NCBI GenBank assembly: GCA_019916065.1
Contig: CM034243.1
Location: forward strand, 27,306,147 to 27,370,146
Reading direction: 5' to 3'
Origin: Vitellaria paradoxa
Taxonomy: Eukaryota; Streptophyta; Magnoliopsida; Ericales; Sapotaceae
Length of the DNA stretch: 64,000 nt
Shown: one piece after another, positions 12,397 through 25,100 of the stretch
How positions within the stretch are numbered: position 1 is the stretch's first letter
Layout: every line of letters begins with the position of its first letter
The notes under the pieces: generated by a model
Told to the model about the DNA's origin: nothing
Databases searched by the model: none
The model's input: the letters and a program-made list of their open reading frames with translations, nothing else
Translations under genes and position numbers: made by a program

Positions 12397-12593
12397 TGTA
12401 GAAAAATATTGTAATAATTGTATTCCTATAATTAAGAGATTTAAATTTCTATAATTATGGGATTTGATTAGGATTTAATTAGACAGTTTTCTTATTTTGT
12501 AGTTAGGATTGATTGTATATAAACAGTCTTGTGGTGATCAATGTAAACACAAAGAGAAAATTTTCGTTGAATTCGTACTTTCTCTTTTCCACA
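12397..12593 (+). repeat. 3' LTR of copia B
   Basis: Starts TGTAGAAAAATATTG after a purine tract and ends TTTTCCACA before the target duplication CATAA. It is 24 bp shorter than the 5' LTR, which carries an extra near-duplicate of the TAATTAAG...AAATT unit. Confidence 0.9.
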
Positions 12594-12598
12594 CATAA

Positions 12599-12747
12599 TG
12601 TCTATGATTTTTAAAAATATTAAAAATAGTACACACACCAACATGATAATTGAAAAAAAAAATTGGAAATAATAGACATGCTATAGTTAAAACTAGAATA
12701 CATAGACACCTCTAAATAGTAGACATTTGTTTCCCAGAGTGCCCAAA
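12599..12747. repeat. AT-rich degenerate repeat block, part 2
   Basis: Continuation of the 5516-6406 repeat after removing copia B. It has the same short AATAATAGACATGC and GACACCTCTAAATAGTAGAC words followed by a TTTCCCAGAGTGCC variant of the motif. The L1-type LINE starts immediately to the right with its poly-T. Confidence 0.6.
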
Positions 12748-13024
12748 TTTTTTTTTTTTTGAAAAGATAAGTAAGATTTATTACGAGTATCGAAGAGATG
12801 CCTTAGAAAAAAAAAAACGAATTACATCAAATCCCTTCTTATTTCATACTATCTATGAAAATCAGAAAGGAGCTAAGATCTATCTCTTTTCCATCCTCTA
12901 CCTAACTAAACAAATAAGAAAGAAATACACATTTGGAATGCAAAATAGTCCTTTATGAGTTTTCGAAGATTCTCCTATTACGTTCTTTTCAGATCAACCA
13001 GAAAAGGCAATACGAGATTGTATT

Positions 13025-13807
13025 TCAAATCTTCTTCTTTCTCCTGTCCATAGGTTGTCCCCACCAAGCTAGAGGAAAACTTTTTAAGTCTATGGGAAAA
13101 TATATTTGAACGCCAAAGTATGAAAGAATTAGGCTCCAAATTTTAGTGACCCAAACACAGTGAATGAGTAGATGATCAATAGATTTCTCCTGTCTGAGAC
13201 ATAAAGGACACTTATTAATAATAGAATAACCCCGTCGCTTAAGATTATCCGTAGTCAAAATCCTTCTCCTAATAGCACATCAAGAGAAAAAAATGACTCT
13301 TGTAGGTACAGGGGCCTTCCATAATTTCATCCAAGGAAAAATATCCTCCTCTCCATTCTGCAAGAACAGATAAAAGGAATTGACTGAAAAATCTTCATGC
13401 TCTGAATGCTTCCATCTCAGTGCATCTGCCGAGTCTTTCATTGGGCAAGAATAAAGGATTTCCATCAAAGTCCTGAAACCATCCACTTCCCAATCGTTTA
13501 GATTCCTTCGCAACTGAACATTCCAAATTCTGTTAGAGCCGGTCCCTGATGAATAGTCTGAAACCAAAGCATTCTTGTCCAAAGTAATGGCATAAATGTC
13601 AGGAAAAACATTGGAGAGGCTTCCACCCGTCAACCAGTTATGTTTCCAAAACAATGTCCTATCCCCCCTTCTCGCCTTCCAAGATAAACATCTCTCAAAT
13701 CTCGACCATATCTTACTTAAACTTCTCCATAAACTAGCACCAAAAGAGGGGGGCCCTGCACTAGATTTCCAGCCGCCTTTTACAACTCCATATTTGGTCT
13801 CAATCAA
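13025..13807 (-). pseudogene. LINE C-terminal region with zinc-binding reverse-transcriptase domain
   Basis: Reads WRSLSKIWSRFERCLSWKAR RGDRTLFWKHNWLTGG and further down CPLCLRQEKSIDHLLIHC, the zf-RVT cysteine/histidine motif found after plant L1 RTs. The same motif recurs in decayed form in several other LINE remnants of this window (45678-46150, 52690-53130, 43167-43450). A stop splits it at about 13258-13280. Confidence 0.88.
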
Positions 13808-13989
13808 ACGCCTCCAAAGGCTAGATTCTTCATGAGCAAATCTCCAAAGTCATTTTCCCCTGAGAGCTTCATTGTGCAACTTAAGCTGCCTAATACCAGC
13901 TCCCCCCATATGAATGGGGTTGCAAACAATTTTCCAGTCCACTAAGTTGTGCTTGAAAACTCCTTCTCTTCTATCCTAAAGCAAATTTC

Positions 13990-15600
13990 TTTGCAACCTC
14001 TCAATTTCCTTTAGAACACTCATAGGGGCAGGAAAGAGAGAAAAAAATAAGTGGGAAGGCTGGATAGAACACTCTTGATCAAGGTGACCCTCGCTCCCAT
14101 TGATAAATAATTAGCTTTCCGCCTGGCCAATCTATTTCTGCACCTCTCAATAACAGGTTCCCAGATTTGTTTAGACCTAAAATTTGCTCCTATGATCATA
14201 CCCAAATAAACAGTAGGAAGGGATCCAATATTACAGCCAAGAACAGCTGCAAAATCCTCCATATCAGAATTGAATCCCACGAGCAGGACCTCAGATTTAC
14301 TGAGGTTAATTTTAAGGCCAGTGACAGCTTTGAACCCCAGAAGGATGCAGCGAAGATGTCCAAGTTGAAGCAAATCAACCCCGCAGAAGACTATAGAATC
14401 ATCTGTAAACAGCAGGTGTGAAATACTAAGGCTCTGACTGTCGTTTTGCACAGGAAAACCCTCAATGAAGCCTGCCTCCATAGCCTTATTTAACATTCTG
14501 CTGAGAACCTCCATTACCAAAATGAAGAGAAAAGGAGATAAAGGATCTCCTTGTCTTAACCCTCGAGAGGAAGGAAAAAAACCTTCAGGAGATCCATTTA
14601 TCAAGACTGAGAATCTGGCATTAGAAATGCACCATTTTATCCATTGACACCATCTTTCCCCAAAGCCCATTCTACTCAGCAAATGCAGCAGGAATTTCCA
14701 GTTTACATGGTCGTAAGCTTTTTCAATATCTAGTTTGCAGACCAAGCCAACACCTTTGCTTTTGATTCTGGAATGCAGGACCTCATTTGCAATTAGAATT
14801 GCATCCAAAATTTGCCTGCCCTTAACAAAAGCATGCTGAGATTTAGAGATGAGACTATCAATTGCCGGTTTCAGCCTATTAGCTAGTACTTTTGACAACA
14901 GCTTGGAGATTGCTCCCACTAGACTAATTGGCCTGAAATCCTTTAATTCCATAGCTCCATTCTTCTTAGGAATTAGTGCAATGAAGGTTGAGTTCAAACT
15001 TTGTACAAATCTACTGTTGCAATGGAATTCTCCAAAGATAGCTAGCAGGTCTTCCTTAAGAATAGCCCAGCATCTTTGAAAAAAAACCATTGTCCATCCA
15101 TCTGGGCCAGGGGCTTTATCACCATTTAATTCCATCAGTGCCTGGAATACCTCTGGTTCTGTGAAGGGAAGCTCAAGGCAATCAGCTGCAGAGGAGCTGA
15201 GTCGAGAAAATTCCAGATCATTTACTAACGGCCTCCAATTTTCTTCTTCCGAAACAACTTCTTGTAAAAATCCACAATACTCTGTCTAATCATCCCTTGA
15301 TCTTCGGTGAGCTCCCCATTGACTTCCAATCTATCAATCCAATTCCTCCTTTCATTCGTGGAAGCCATTTTATGGAAGAATTTTGTGTTGCGATCTCCTT
15401 CTTTGAGCCAACGGATTCTGGACTTTGGCCTCCAGCTTATTTCCTCCATTTTAATTAAACTAGTTAAGCTCATTATCTTATCTTGCTGCAGAGGTCTACC
15501 TTGGTCAGATAATAAACCACCATGATTCAGTCTGTCGAGCTCTTTAATGTCTTTTTCCAGTTGGGCTTTTTGTTGTGCTATCCTTCCAAACACCTCAATG
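13990..15600 (-). pseudogene. LINE reverse transcriptase
   Basis: 15593-15225 is the linker (KSRIRWLKEGDRNTKFFHKM, typical of plant L1). 15135-14020 is a 371-residue open stretch with the RT blocks: ELNGDKAPGPDGWTMVFFQ, STFIALIPKKNGAMELKDFR PISL, HAFVKGRQILDAILIANE, LDIEKAYDHVNW, GLRQGDPLSPFLFILVMEVL and HLLFTDDSIVF, which has T in place of the usual A of FADD. NLSKSEVLLVG and YLGMIIG follow. A break at about 15140-15225 disconnects it from the linker, and the frame closes at 14020. Confidence 0.92.
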
Positions 15601-16113
15601 TTCTAGATTTTCAGGTCTGACTTTAGAGCCTTCAGCTTCTGACACAATCTGTAGCTAGCAGTTCCTTCAAAATGGTAATTCTGCCACCAATGAGCAACCA
15701 TATCCTTAAAACCTTCAGCCTGCAACCACATGTTTTCAAATCTGAAAGCTTTGGACCCTCTTTTATACCTCCCCCATCCAGCAAAAGAAGGGAGTGATCT
15801 GAGGCCAACTTTGGATGGGTTTTTTGAGGAACAGCAGGGAATAAATCCTCCCAATCAGAAGAGACCAGAAATTTTTGTCAATCCTAGACTTGCACAAACG
15901 GTTGCTCCAAGTTAATCTACTTCCATTTAAAGGCAGATCAATGCATTGTAGGCCTTCAATGAAATCAGAGAAAATGTCCATCTGCCTTGTTCTCTTTTTG
16001 CATTCCCATTTATCCTCTATGCCTCTAGTCATATTAAAGTCACCCCCAAGCACCATGGCAAATTCCACCTGTAAACTGCAGCTCCCACTTTGTCCAGAAA
16101 ATCTGACTTCCAA
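15600..16113 (-). pseudogene. LINE AP endonuclease domain, C-terminal part
   Basis: Minus-strand reading contains VLGGDFNMTRGIEDKWE, the GDFN motif of exonuclease-endonuclease-phosphatase enzymes. It continues FSDFIEGLQCIDLPLNGSRL TWSN and RIDKNFWS. The usual RLDRFL motif is altered and a frame change follows. Then FRFENMWLQAEGFKDMVAHW is read near 15730. The region 16114-16700 upstream holds the N-terminal endonuclease in broken form. Confidence 0.82.
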
Positions 16114-16718
16114 AGTTTAATCACAGGCCCATAGACTCCGTGAAAGACCAAGAAATGTCTTCCTCCATTTGCTGGAACCAACAAGAAATGGAAAAAGAAC
16201 CAATCTCATAATCCAAAGCTTGCAGTTTCCTGCTCTCTCACATGAGCAGAATGCCACCTGAGACCCTAACAGACTCCAGAGCTAACCACTTGCACCAGCC
16301 CCCACTCCAAAGAGTCTTAACAGTTTGATCATCAACCCTGCTCAGTTTGGTTTCCTACAGACAAACTATATTAGGATGCTGCATAACGATAACAGATTTG
16401 ATCACCATCCTCTTCTTCTTATCACAACAACCCCTAACATTCCAGCTTAGGATTTTGGGTTTCATAGCAGACAGAACGACACAAACTCACTCTTTCCTTC
16501 CTCATTGAAGATTTCTTAACTCCCTTGCACCTCCACTTACCCTGCTTCTTGGGAGCTTCTGCTGGCTGCTGTTCCCCTTCTTCCTTTTTTCTTCAATAGA
16601 CTGCAAGAGAGCCATTATTTGTTCTTCGAATCCTTCACTTGAGATGCCCAAAATCTTCTTGAAAGTTCATACGATTAATCACCCATGATGAGATCTTATT
16701 TTGATGCTTCCCACAATT

Positions 16719-17943
16719 CTATGACAACAAATGATTATCATCAGGCCACTCTTCAGCTGGCCCTACTGCTGCCAAAGGTTGGCATTCAAGAACTTCCACG
16801 AGTGCTGATTCCTGAAATCCAAAAGGAACCAGCAAAGATCCAATAGAAGACCCAATGTTTTCAACAAGAGGATCGTCAATTGAGGGATTGACCACTGGAA
16901 TCTTCACAGGTGGAGGACAAGCCCGTGGGGATGAGTTCATTTGGTCAAGGGATGACATTGCTCCTGTTTTTTTCCTAGAATTGTACTTTCTCCCATAAAA
17001 CTTCCAACTATCAGTAGAACTGACATAACCTCCAGAGCCAGCAGTCTCCTCTCCATTAATATTGTCACCTGATAAGGGAATCGTTCTAGCATCAGCAGTA
17101 ATTTGGTCCTCATCATTAATTACATTCAGAGCACCAAACCTATTAACTGCCTGCTGGCTCATTAGAGAGACTTTTGGTATTTTAATCCTCTTTAATAAGT
17201 TTGACTTTCCACCTACTTGGATCCATTGAACCTTCCCTATAGCCTTTGATTGCCTTCCAGGTTTTCCCGCCCCAAACTTTAATAACTCCTTGTCTTTTCG
17301 ATTTCCAATAGATGGAGGATTCAATGAATCAGCTTCCAAACCACGCGCCACCTTCTTCTTTCCCTTTGGGGGCCGGGAGACTTCAGAAGCCCAAAAGTCT
17401 TCTACCCAATCAACCCAAGGCCTTCTTTCGACCCAAATAGGACAATCATAAACAACTTCGCCCACTAAAATCTTGACTTAAGCAGGGATGTTTCTTCCAT
17501 CACCTCTGATTTTAATTCTAGCCCAACTAAAGTTGGCAGCATTGCAGGAATCAAACTCAAGATTCCATAAAACCTCCACAAAAATTGCCTATGCTCTGGA
17601 AGACATTGACACTCCATAAATGGAAAGGCAGATCCAGCACTCTGATCCAAATAGATTCAGTATTCCATCCTCTTCTAAAACAGCAACTCCAACTGTGCCA
17701 AGAATCTAATCAAAGAGGATCCTCATTAATAACATAAATCTTTCTCTTAATTCTATCAGCTAACTGCTGGGAGGGAAATATAAATAAAAATCTTTCCTCA
17801 TCCAAAACCTTAACACCAACTCCTCCAGGAATCCTCCATTTTCTATTGACCCACTTTGAAATTTTGGCAACCTCCATCTTAGCAGCACCTAGGCCATCTA
17901 ATCTGTCAACCAAACACCTTTTCATAAGCATGCTGTTCTGCAC
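16719..17943 (-). pseudogene. LINE ORF1-like protein with DUF4283-type domain
   Basis: The start (17943 leftwards) reads MLMKRCLVDRLDGLGAAKM, then KISKWVNRKWRIPGGVGVKV and RFLFIFPSQQLADRIKRK, the DUF4283-like fold of plant LINE ORF1. After a stop, a WIRVLDLPFHLWS relic near 17640 matches the usual W-I-x-GLPxHLW segment. 17465-16719 is a long open stretch of low-complexity, basic and proline-rich tail (GEVVYDCPIWVERRPWVDWV). One stop and one frame change split it. Confidence 0.75.
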
Positions 17944-18106
17944 AGCATCGTGTGGTTAACAATGACATGCAGGTCATTGTGGGTGCTGCGTATGTTTGAG
18001 AGTTGCCATTTGGAAAGGACAGTTGCTTGAACATACGACTTGGATTCTCTAAGAGCACTAGAGGTTGCTAACTGAGAATAAGCATAATATGCATAATATG
18101 CCCAAA

Positions 18107-19130
18107 ATTTTTAAAATAAGCATAACATGCATGTTTGGATAGATCTCATATCTATTTTTTTAAATAAATTAATTGACATGTTTTGATGAGTGTCTTGTTG
18201 GTATTGAGTTTTAGAAATGTCCTTATTCTTAATTTGTCCAAGAAAAAAAAGAAAAGAAGTTCCCTGATTCTTAAATTTTTGTTTATTCGAAATCATAATT
18301 TATTTAGGTGTTTTTGTTTGGTTTAAATTCTATTTGTGGCTCCTGTATTTCTTAGGACGCATTTTTTTTTTATCTAAAACGTAATCTTGCCACATCAGCC
18401 GATTAAAAAATCCAGCAAGTTTTGTGGTGTAGCAGTTCTCAATGTGTAAAGATATGTCACAATGAAAAATAGAAACTTTCCTTTGGGTTACGTTGTGCGC
18501 TTTCTCTTCCTTCCAAACAGATGGATGGTAATTGAATCATTTGAATCTTTGTAAGGTTATGTAGGTAGCAGTCTCTTGCACATGTCATCTCTCCCACTGT
18601 ACTTAGCATGCGGATAAGGTATACCTAACTTCGCGCCACCCTCAATCAAATCACCCACACCATGAAGAAATCTCCATTTATTTACATCTCACTCAAGTTT
18701 AGTGCCCTGGGTGAACTTAATGGTCCATTAGATGTAGACACTTTGAAATGATGATAAGATTTCCAGATGATGTTGACTTCCTAAACTTCAATAACAGTAT
18801 AACATTCAACTACTCTGTGAAGGAACAGGAATCCACACAACTAATAATCAAATGTGATGAACAGATACACTTGTGGAATACTTGAAAAATTAACAGCATC
18901 TTTTGTTTTGAAAGGAAATATGAAAAATATCAAAGCAGAAGGGGTACAACAATCCTGGTTGGGGCTGTTTGTGATATTAGTTTTTGTAGCTTGGAATTAT
19001 CAACGTGACCCACCTGTTTACAAGTTTGTCTTTTAGATGTAAATTTATTTCCAAAACTTAGCGTTTTTATATTTCATATTTCTTTTCTTGAGTATGCCTT
19101 GTGTAATTTTTTGGTTTCTGTGCTTTCTAG
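18107..19130. other. Non-coding stretch before the first recognised NRPA2 exon
   Basis: AT-rich, no long open frame on either strand, no terminal repeats found. I looked for the conserved NRPA2 segment that should precede YFIMNG (a KLCxLRGAD...SEMGG-like stretch) and did not see it, so this is read as intron. Confidence 0.6.
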
Positions 19131-19194
19131 GTACTTTATTATGAATGGGCTTGAAAGAGTCATTCGACTTCTTATTTTGCCAAAGCGGAACTAT
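19131..19194 (+). CDS. NRPA2: NRPA2 window exon 1
   Basis: Begins with the last base of a codon after a TTTCTAG acceptor and ends at a GTAAGT donor. It encodes [21 protein letters not shown], residues 1-21 of the visible protein, matching the protrusion segment that follows the conserved SEMGG of the family. It is not the first exon of the gene. Confidence 0.93.
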
Positions 19195-22100
19195 GTAAGT
19201 AAAGCCTTTTCCTCCATGGATTTTCTTTATTTGCCCTGAATATATGCTTTCTGGGTAAAGTAAGCTTTTGCTCCTATTCTTAGGCTTAAAGGTCACTATT
19301 GAACCCTGAACAAAACAGTTGACAAAACTTCCCCAAATTTTCAATAGTTGTTCATTTAATATACTACCTCATGGAAATTGCACAATTACAATATTATCGT
19401 TTAATTTTTAATTGGTATAATAGTTGAAACTGAAGAGAGAATAAATTAGAGACAAGAACAGGCATTAGGGAAGAGATTGGCATATTTGCTGGATGTCAGC
19501 CCCATGAATCTCACCTATATTTATAGTACCACAAAACTGGGGCTAGCTTTGTAGCCAACTATCAATTTCCAAGAATACAGAGGATACCAGAAGATATGTT
19601 TTCAGAAATACAAAGGCACGAATATTCTTTCCTAATATTCTAACAATTTTTTTTTTGTCCTATCGCTAAATAGTAGTCCTGAAAGTAAGAAGTACTAATA
19701 CGGTCAACTATTTTAGATGCACGGTACACCAAATCTCAACATTAATTGTGATTAGGCGAAATGATTTTTGATGGCGTTAAGAGTGGGGTCCATTAGACTG
19801 TGACAAACTCATTTTTGACTCTCTTTCTGCCCATCTTAGTTTGTTTTTAATGCCCCAATCCAAAAAAATTGGAAGTGCTATTTGCCAAACCTTTGAATTT
19901 TATGAAAGTCCTAAAATTGGGGGATATAGAGAAAGCTTCACATAGAAGAAAAGGGAACGAAAAAAGAAAGTTTTAATGTTTGGTTTGTCAAATTAACAAG
20001 AGAAAGCTTTCTTTTTGGGAAAATTGATTTGCCCTCTATAGCAATCCTCATTAAATAGGTAGAAAACAGAGAAGTCTACAAGAAAGGAGAAATTACAGGG
20101 GATAAGTTACCAGAAATCTCCTAAAACTAAAAGCTAATTACCTAAACTGTAGGAGCTATACGTGGTAAGGATATTATACAGCTGTTACCTAAATTGTAGA
20201 ATCAAAAATTAATGCTAATTAGCTAAACTGTATAATCTATATATAGTAAGGATATTACGCAGTTGTAAACAAATATGTGGCTGAATTACTTGCAATAACG
20301 TCCCCACTCACATTGATGCGGGTAAGTCAACCAACAACAATTTGCCAACAAGAAACTGATGCCGCTATCGAGTCAGAGCTTTAGTGAAGACATCAGCCAC
20401 CTGAAGATCAGTAGAAATATAAGGAAGGGAGATAACCCAACCATCCAAGGCTTCCCGAATAGAATGGCAATCAACTTCAATGTGCTTGGCGCGTTCATGA
20501 AAAACTGGATTGGTTGCAATTTGAATAGCACTAGTGTTATCCGCATGAAGAGGGGTTGTATGAGGTTGAGAAAACCCAAGCTCTTTAAGAAGACCACGTA
20601 TCCACACAATTTCAGATCAAGCATTAGGCATTGCACGATCTTCGGCCTCAGTAGAAGATTTAGAAACCCGATGTTGTTTCTTACACTTCAAAGAAATGAA
20701 AGCATCACCAAGAAACATACACCAACCCGTAATAGAACGATGTGTATCCGGACACCCTGCCTAGTCAGCATCACTATAGGCACTAAGGTGAAGAGATGAG
20801 CCAGCAGGAAAGAACAACTCACGAGTAGGCGACCCGCGAAGATAGCGAAGAATGCGACGAACGGCAGCGAGATGAAGATGTCGAGGAGGTCATAAACTTG
20901 CTGACTTGATGAACTGCATAGGAGATATCGGGTCTAGTAATGGTCAAGTAGATAAGACTCCCAACCAGTCTCCGGTAGAGAGTTGGATCATCTAGAAGAT
21001 CTCCTTCATCCTTCCTATATTTAACATTCACCTCCATAGGAGTATTAACAGAAGTAGTGTCCTCTAAACTAGCCAAAGTGATAATATCTTGAATATACTT
21101 ATGCTGGTTCAAGAAAATACCATTGGATCGATGATGAACCTCTAGTCCCAAGAAGTAGGTGAGATGGCCAAGATCTTTCATATGAAAAGTTGCATGCTAC
21201 ATTGCCTGAAGCTTAGTAATCATCCCACTGTCTGTTCCCGTAATGATAATATCATCTACATAAACCAAGAGGAGGACGATACCTGCTGCAAACTTGTGGA
21301 TGAAGGGAGAATAATCATATTGCATATTGACTATGTACAAAAAAAAAAAAAAGCTAAGGAGTGTATCACGAAACTTCTCAAACCAAGCCCGGGGAGCTTG
21401 CTTTAGTCCTTAAAGAGAACGCCGTAGCTTACATACATCATGAGGAGAAGTAGTCATACTAGAAGGAAGCTTCATGTAGATTTCTTCTTTAAGGTCACCA
21501 TGAAGGAAGGTGTTCTTCACATCCATCTGATGCAGTGGCCAAGACTGAGAAGCAGCAATGGCTAAGATGATCCGAATTGTAGTCATCTTAGCAACAAGAG
21601 CAAATGTCTCCTCATAGTCTACCCCATATTCCTGTTTATGACTAAGGGCCACGAGTCGAGCTTTGTAGCGGTCCAAAGAGCCGTCAGAACGAAGCTTCAC
21701 AGAGAAAACGCATTTACTCCCAATAGGTTTGACTGTAGGAGGACAAGGAACAATATCGCAAGTGTGATTCTCTTCAAGTGCTTGAAGTTCTACTTGCATT
21801 GCATTTTGCCAACACTCATGTTACATAGCCTGTTTGTAACAAGAGGGAATGGAAATAGAGGACAAAGTAGCCACTAGAGATACTGGTGAGGAAAAACCAT
21901 ATTGATCAGGGGGTCGACTAGGGTGAGTAGATTGGCGAGGAGGGATAGGATCAGTTACCAGAGAAGGATCATGAGAGGGCAAAGTAGTACCAGCTGTAGG
22001 GCCATGATGCCTTTCATACACAAGACTAGGTTTGAACCTTTCTGTAATGGGTTGACAATCAGAAAAGTTAAACATAAGAGAAGAAGATGAAGAGGGGAGC

Positions 22101-25100
22101 TCAATATAAGATGGAGAAAAATATTGATTTTCAAAGAAAACCACATTCCTGGAAACTCTGATATGACGAGCATGATGATCATAACAAACATAACCCTTTT
22201 GATTGATAGCATAACCGAGGAAGGCACACTTAACAGATTGAACAGTAAGTTTATGGCGTTCATGAGGAGGAAGATGCACAAAACAAACACAACCAAAAGT
22301 ACGAAGATCATAGTATGAAGGAGAATGACCAAATAACCTGAAAAATGATGAAGCATTATTTAAAGTAGGAGAAGTTAAGCGGTTTATCAAATGAACAGAA
22401 GTAGAAAGTGCTTCACACCAAAAGCGAAGAGGAACAGAGAATTCATGTAAAAGGGTTCTTGCCACATCGAGAAGATGACCATTCTTTCTCTCTGTAACAC
22501 CGTTTTGTTGTGGTGTCGAAGTACAAGAACGCTGTGAGATTATCCCTTTGCTTTGAAGAAAATCTTGAAACTCATTATCTATGTATTCTCCTCCAGAATC
22601 AGATCGCACGACCTTAATGTGGGCTAAAAATTGAGTCTCAAGAAGTGTAAGAAAGCGCTTAAAGGTAGAAAAAACTTCTACCTTGGACCGAAGGAAATAA
22701 ACCCAAGTAAAACGACTATAGTCATCTATGAAAGTAACAAAATACTTATAATATGCATGGGAGAGAACAGGAGCAATTCCCCAAACATCACTATGAATGA
22801 TATCAAAACAATGTTTTGCACGAGATCCCTGGTATGGAAATTGTAGAACTTTACTTTTACCAAGTTTACATGTGGTACAATCAAAGCAAATATTGGTATG
22901 AATAAGATGCTTTATTGCGAATTAAACCAGAAGTGAATAAAGTACGAAGTACATGTGAATTTGGATGGCCTAGATGTTTATTCCACAACTGACTTTTATG
23001 ACCAGAAGCAATACGGGCAAAAGAATGTTAAGGAGGACTAGGACTAATTATGGAAGGCGTAAGGGGAAATTGCCGCCCTTCTTTAGGCCCCTTTCGAGAT
23101 CATCTTCCTGGACACTTGATCCTGCACAGTACAACCAGAACGGGAAAAAGTTACATTACAATTTTGATCAACCAATTGCCCAACAGAAATAAGATTTGTG
23201 GATAGATTAGGGGCACAAAAACATCAGTTAAGGAAGAAGAAAGATCACCAACAGCACTAATGGGTAGAGAGCTGCCATCAGCTTTGTGGATTTTCATGGT
23301 TCCGTCATAACTTCTCACATTGGAAAAAGGGACAACAGTATTGGTCATATGGTGAGAAGCTCCGGAGTCAAAATACCATGGCTTAGAATGAAAACTGGGA
23401 TTACCTAAGAGGCCAAAAGCAGAAAGTGTAGACAATATCAATTCCTGTACCATTGCAGGAGTGTGTTTCAGTTTGTTTGGGCTATAGGAGCAGAAATAGG
23501 AATAGCTTGTGATGCAGCAGGCATTGCAGTAGAATTGGAGCTACCAACCGAGGCATGATAAGCAGTCCCCTGCTTCCTTTTAGGTCGAATGGGGCAAGTG
23601 GAGATGATATGGCTTGGCTGCTTGCAATAGTTACAGAATTTTCGTTTGCAATCCTTTGCAATTTGACCAAATTCTTTACAACTGTTGCACTGGACAGCAC
23701 GCATATTTCTGCCCTTATTCCTCCTTTGTGCTGCATAGGCCACATTAACAGGGGCGGTCACATCAGCTCGTTGTTCCATGGCAGCGTGAGTGAGTAGACG
23801 CTGTTCCTCTTGAAGAAGTTCACTCAAACAAGCATCCCAAGATGAGATAGGATCACGGTTCATTCGATTAGAACGCACGACTTCAAAATCTGAATGCAAC
23901 TTCATTAAGAATTGGTCTCTCTTGCTGGTTTCATGCACTGTTTGAACAGCAGAGAGAGCTGTAGCAGGAACATTAGTGTAAATAATATCTGAATAATCAG
24001 TCCAAAGATTTTGAAAACCAGAAAAATAGTCTTCAATTGAACGACTTCCTTGTGAGAAATTAGCTATTTCATACTCTAATTGAAATCTCCTAGCAGTGTT
24101 GTCTTGATAGTAAATCTTTTTCAAGTGATCCCACATGAGATGAGCAGCTTTATAGGGTCTCAGATTGAGAACAAAATGAGGCTCAACTGAACTAAGTATC
24201 TAGGTCATAACCCGAGCATCCTGGATTTCCCACTTAGACAACTTTGTAGAATCCGTAGGTGCCGGATTGCTCCCATCAATATGACCCCACAATTCTTTTC
24301 CTTTGACAAATAATTGGAACTGAAACTCCCAAGTAGAGTAATTTTTTCCATTAAAACGAATAGGTGAGAAATCTGACTTATCAGACGACATAATGAAGGA
24401 GACAAGATTAACAATGTAATAGAAAAAAAAAAAAGAGTAAGACAGCAGAATCAAAAAACCCGAGATAATGGACAAATCTGAAAACAAAACCTGGACACAA
24501 GTAAGTTGCTTGCAGTAGGACAGCCCCCAAAAAAAAAAAAAAAAAAAAAATCCAAAAGGCACCCAAAGGAATTGCCCAAGACAAGAATGCAGCAAAACAA
24601 GATTTGAACAAGAAACTCTAAAGATCCCCCACGATTTTCAGAAGCCCAAGCTCTGATACCATGTCAAATTAACAAGAGAAAGTTTTCTTTTTGGGAAAAC
24701 TGATTTGCCCCTTGTGGCAATTCTCATTAAATAGGTAGAAAACAGAAAGTCGACATGAAAAGGGGAAATTACAGGAGATAAATTACTGGAAATCTCCTAA
24801 AATTGAAAGCTAATTACCTAAACTGTAGGAGCTATACATGGTAAGGATATTATACAACTGTTACCTAACTGTAGAATCTAAAATTAATGCTAATTAGCTA
24901 AACTATAAAATCTATACATAGTAAGGATGTTACACAGTTGTAAACAAATGTGGCTGAATTACTTGCACTAACATGGTTATAATGTTATATGAACTTGTTT
25001 ACTATAGAAAAAGTTATGCACCCTTGTTTGAGGTTGGACATGGTGGTTCGCCCAAAAATAAAACTCCGATTAAATATTTTAGTGAACTTTAATGAGAAAT

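Larger units (their letters stand above)
6407..12593 (+). mobile_element. Ty1/copia retrotransposon B with both LTRs and target duplication
   Basis: LTRs at 6407-6627 and 12397-12593 are clearly related across their length. The 5-bp target duplication CATAA is present at 6402-6406 and 12594-12598. The primer binding site TGGTATCAGA starts at 6628, matching initiator methionine tRNA as usual in plant copia. A purine tract (TTGAGAGGGA) precedes the 3' LTR. Coding remains run gag, protease, integrase, RT, RNase H in order. The element is disabled by stops, frameshifts and a deletion, and a minus-strand LTR element (7555-8747) is nested in its gag. The LTRs differ by several indels and substitutions, so it is not a recent insertion. 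Confidence 0.93.
12748..18098 (-). mobile_element. L1-type LINE, near full length
   Basis: On the minus strand it reads ORF1-like protein, AP endonuclease, reverse transcriptase and C-terminal zinc region, ending in a poly-A seen as poly-T at 12748-12760. The word TGCCCAAA flanks both sides (12740-12747 and 18099-18106), a plausible target duplication of at least 8 bp. The length of about 5.35 kb suits a nearly complete plant L1. The coding parts carry stops and frameshifts. It lies between the AT-rich repeat and the first recognised NRPA2 exon. Confidence 0.88.
19986..24973 (-). mobile_element. Ty1/copia retrotransposon C, nearly complete, antisense to NRPA2
   Basis: LTRs at 19986-20300 and 24662-24973 are highly similar. 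The 5-bp target duplication TGGTT is at 19981-19985 and 24974-24978. The minus-strand primer site TGGTATCAGAGC is the complement of 24650-24661. The polypurine tract is the complement of 20301-20309. The polyprotein runs gag, protease, integrase, RT, RNase H from right to left and is broken by a few stops and frameshifts. The better LTR match and more legible ORFs suggest it is younger than copia B. Confidence 0.95.

Noticed and set aside
17944..19130. Upstream NRPA2 exons in the gap between the LINE and exon 19131
   Set aside because: No stretch translates to the expected conserved segment with plausible splice sites.
20359..20799. A 146-codon plus-strand frame
   Set aside because: Antisense shadow of the copia C RNase H region.
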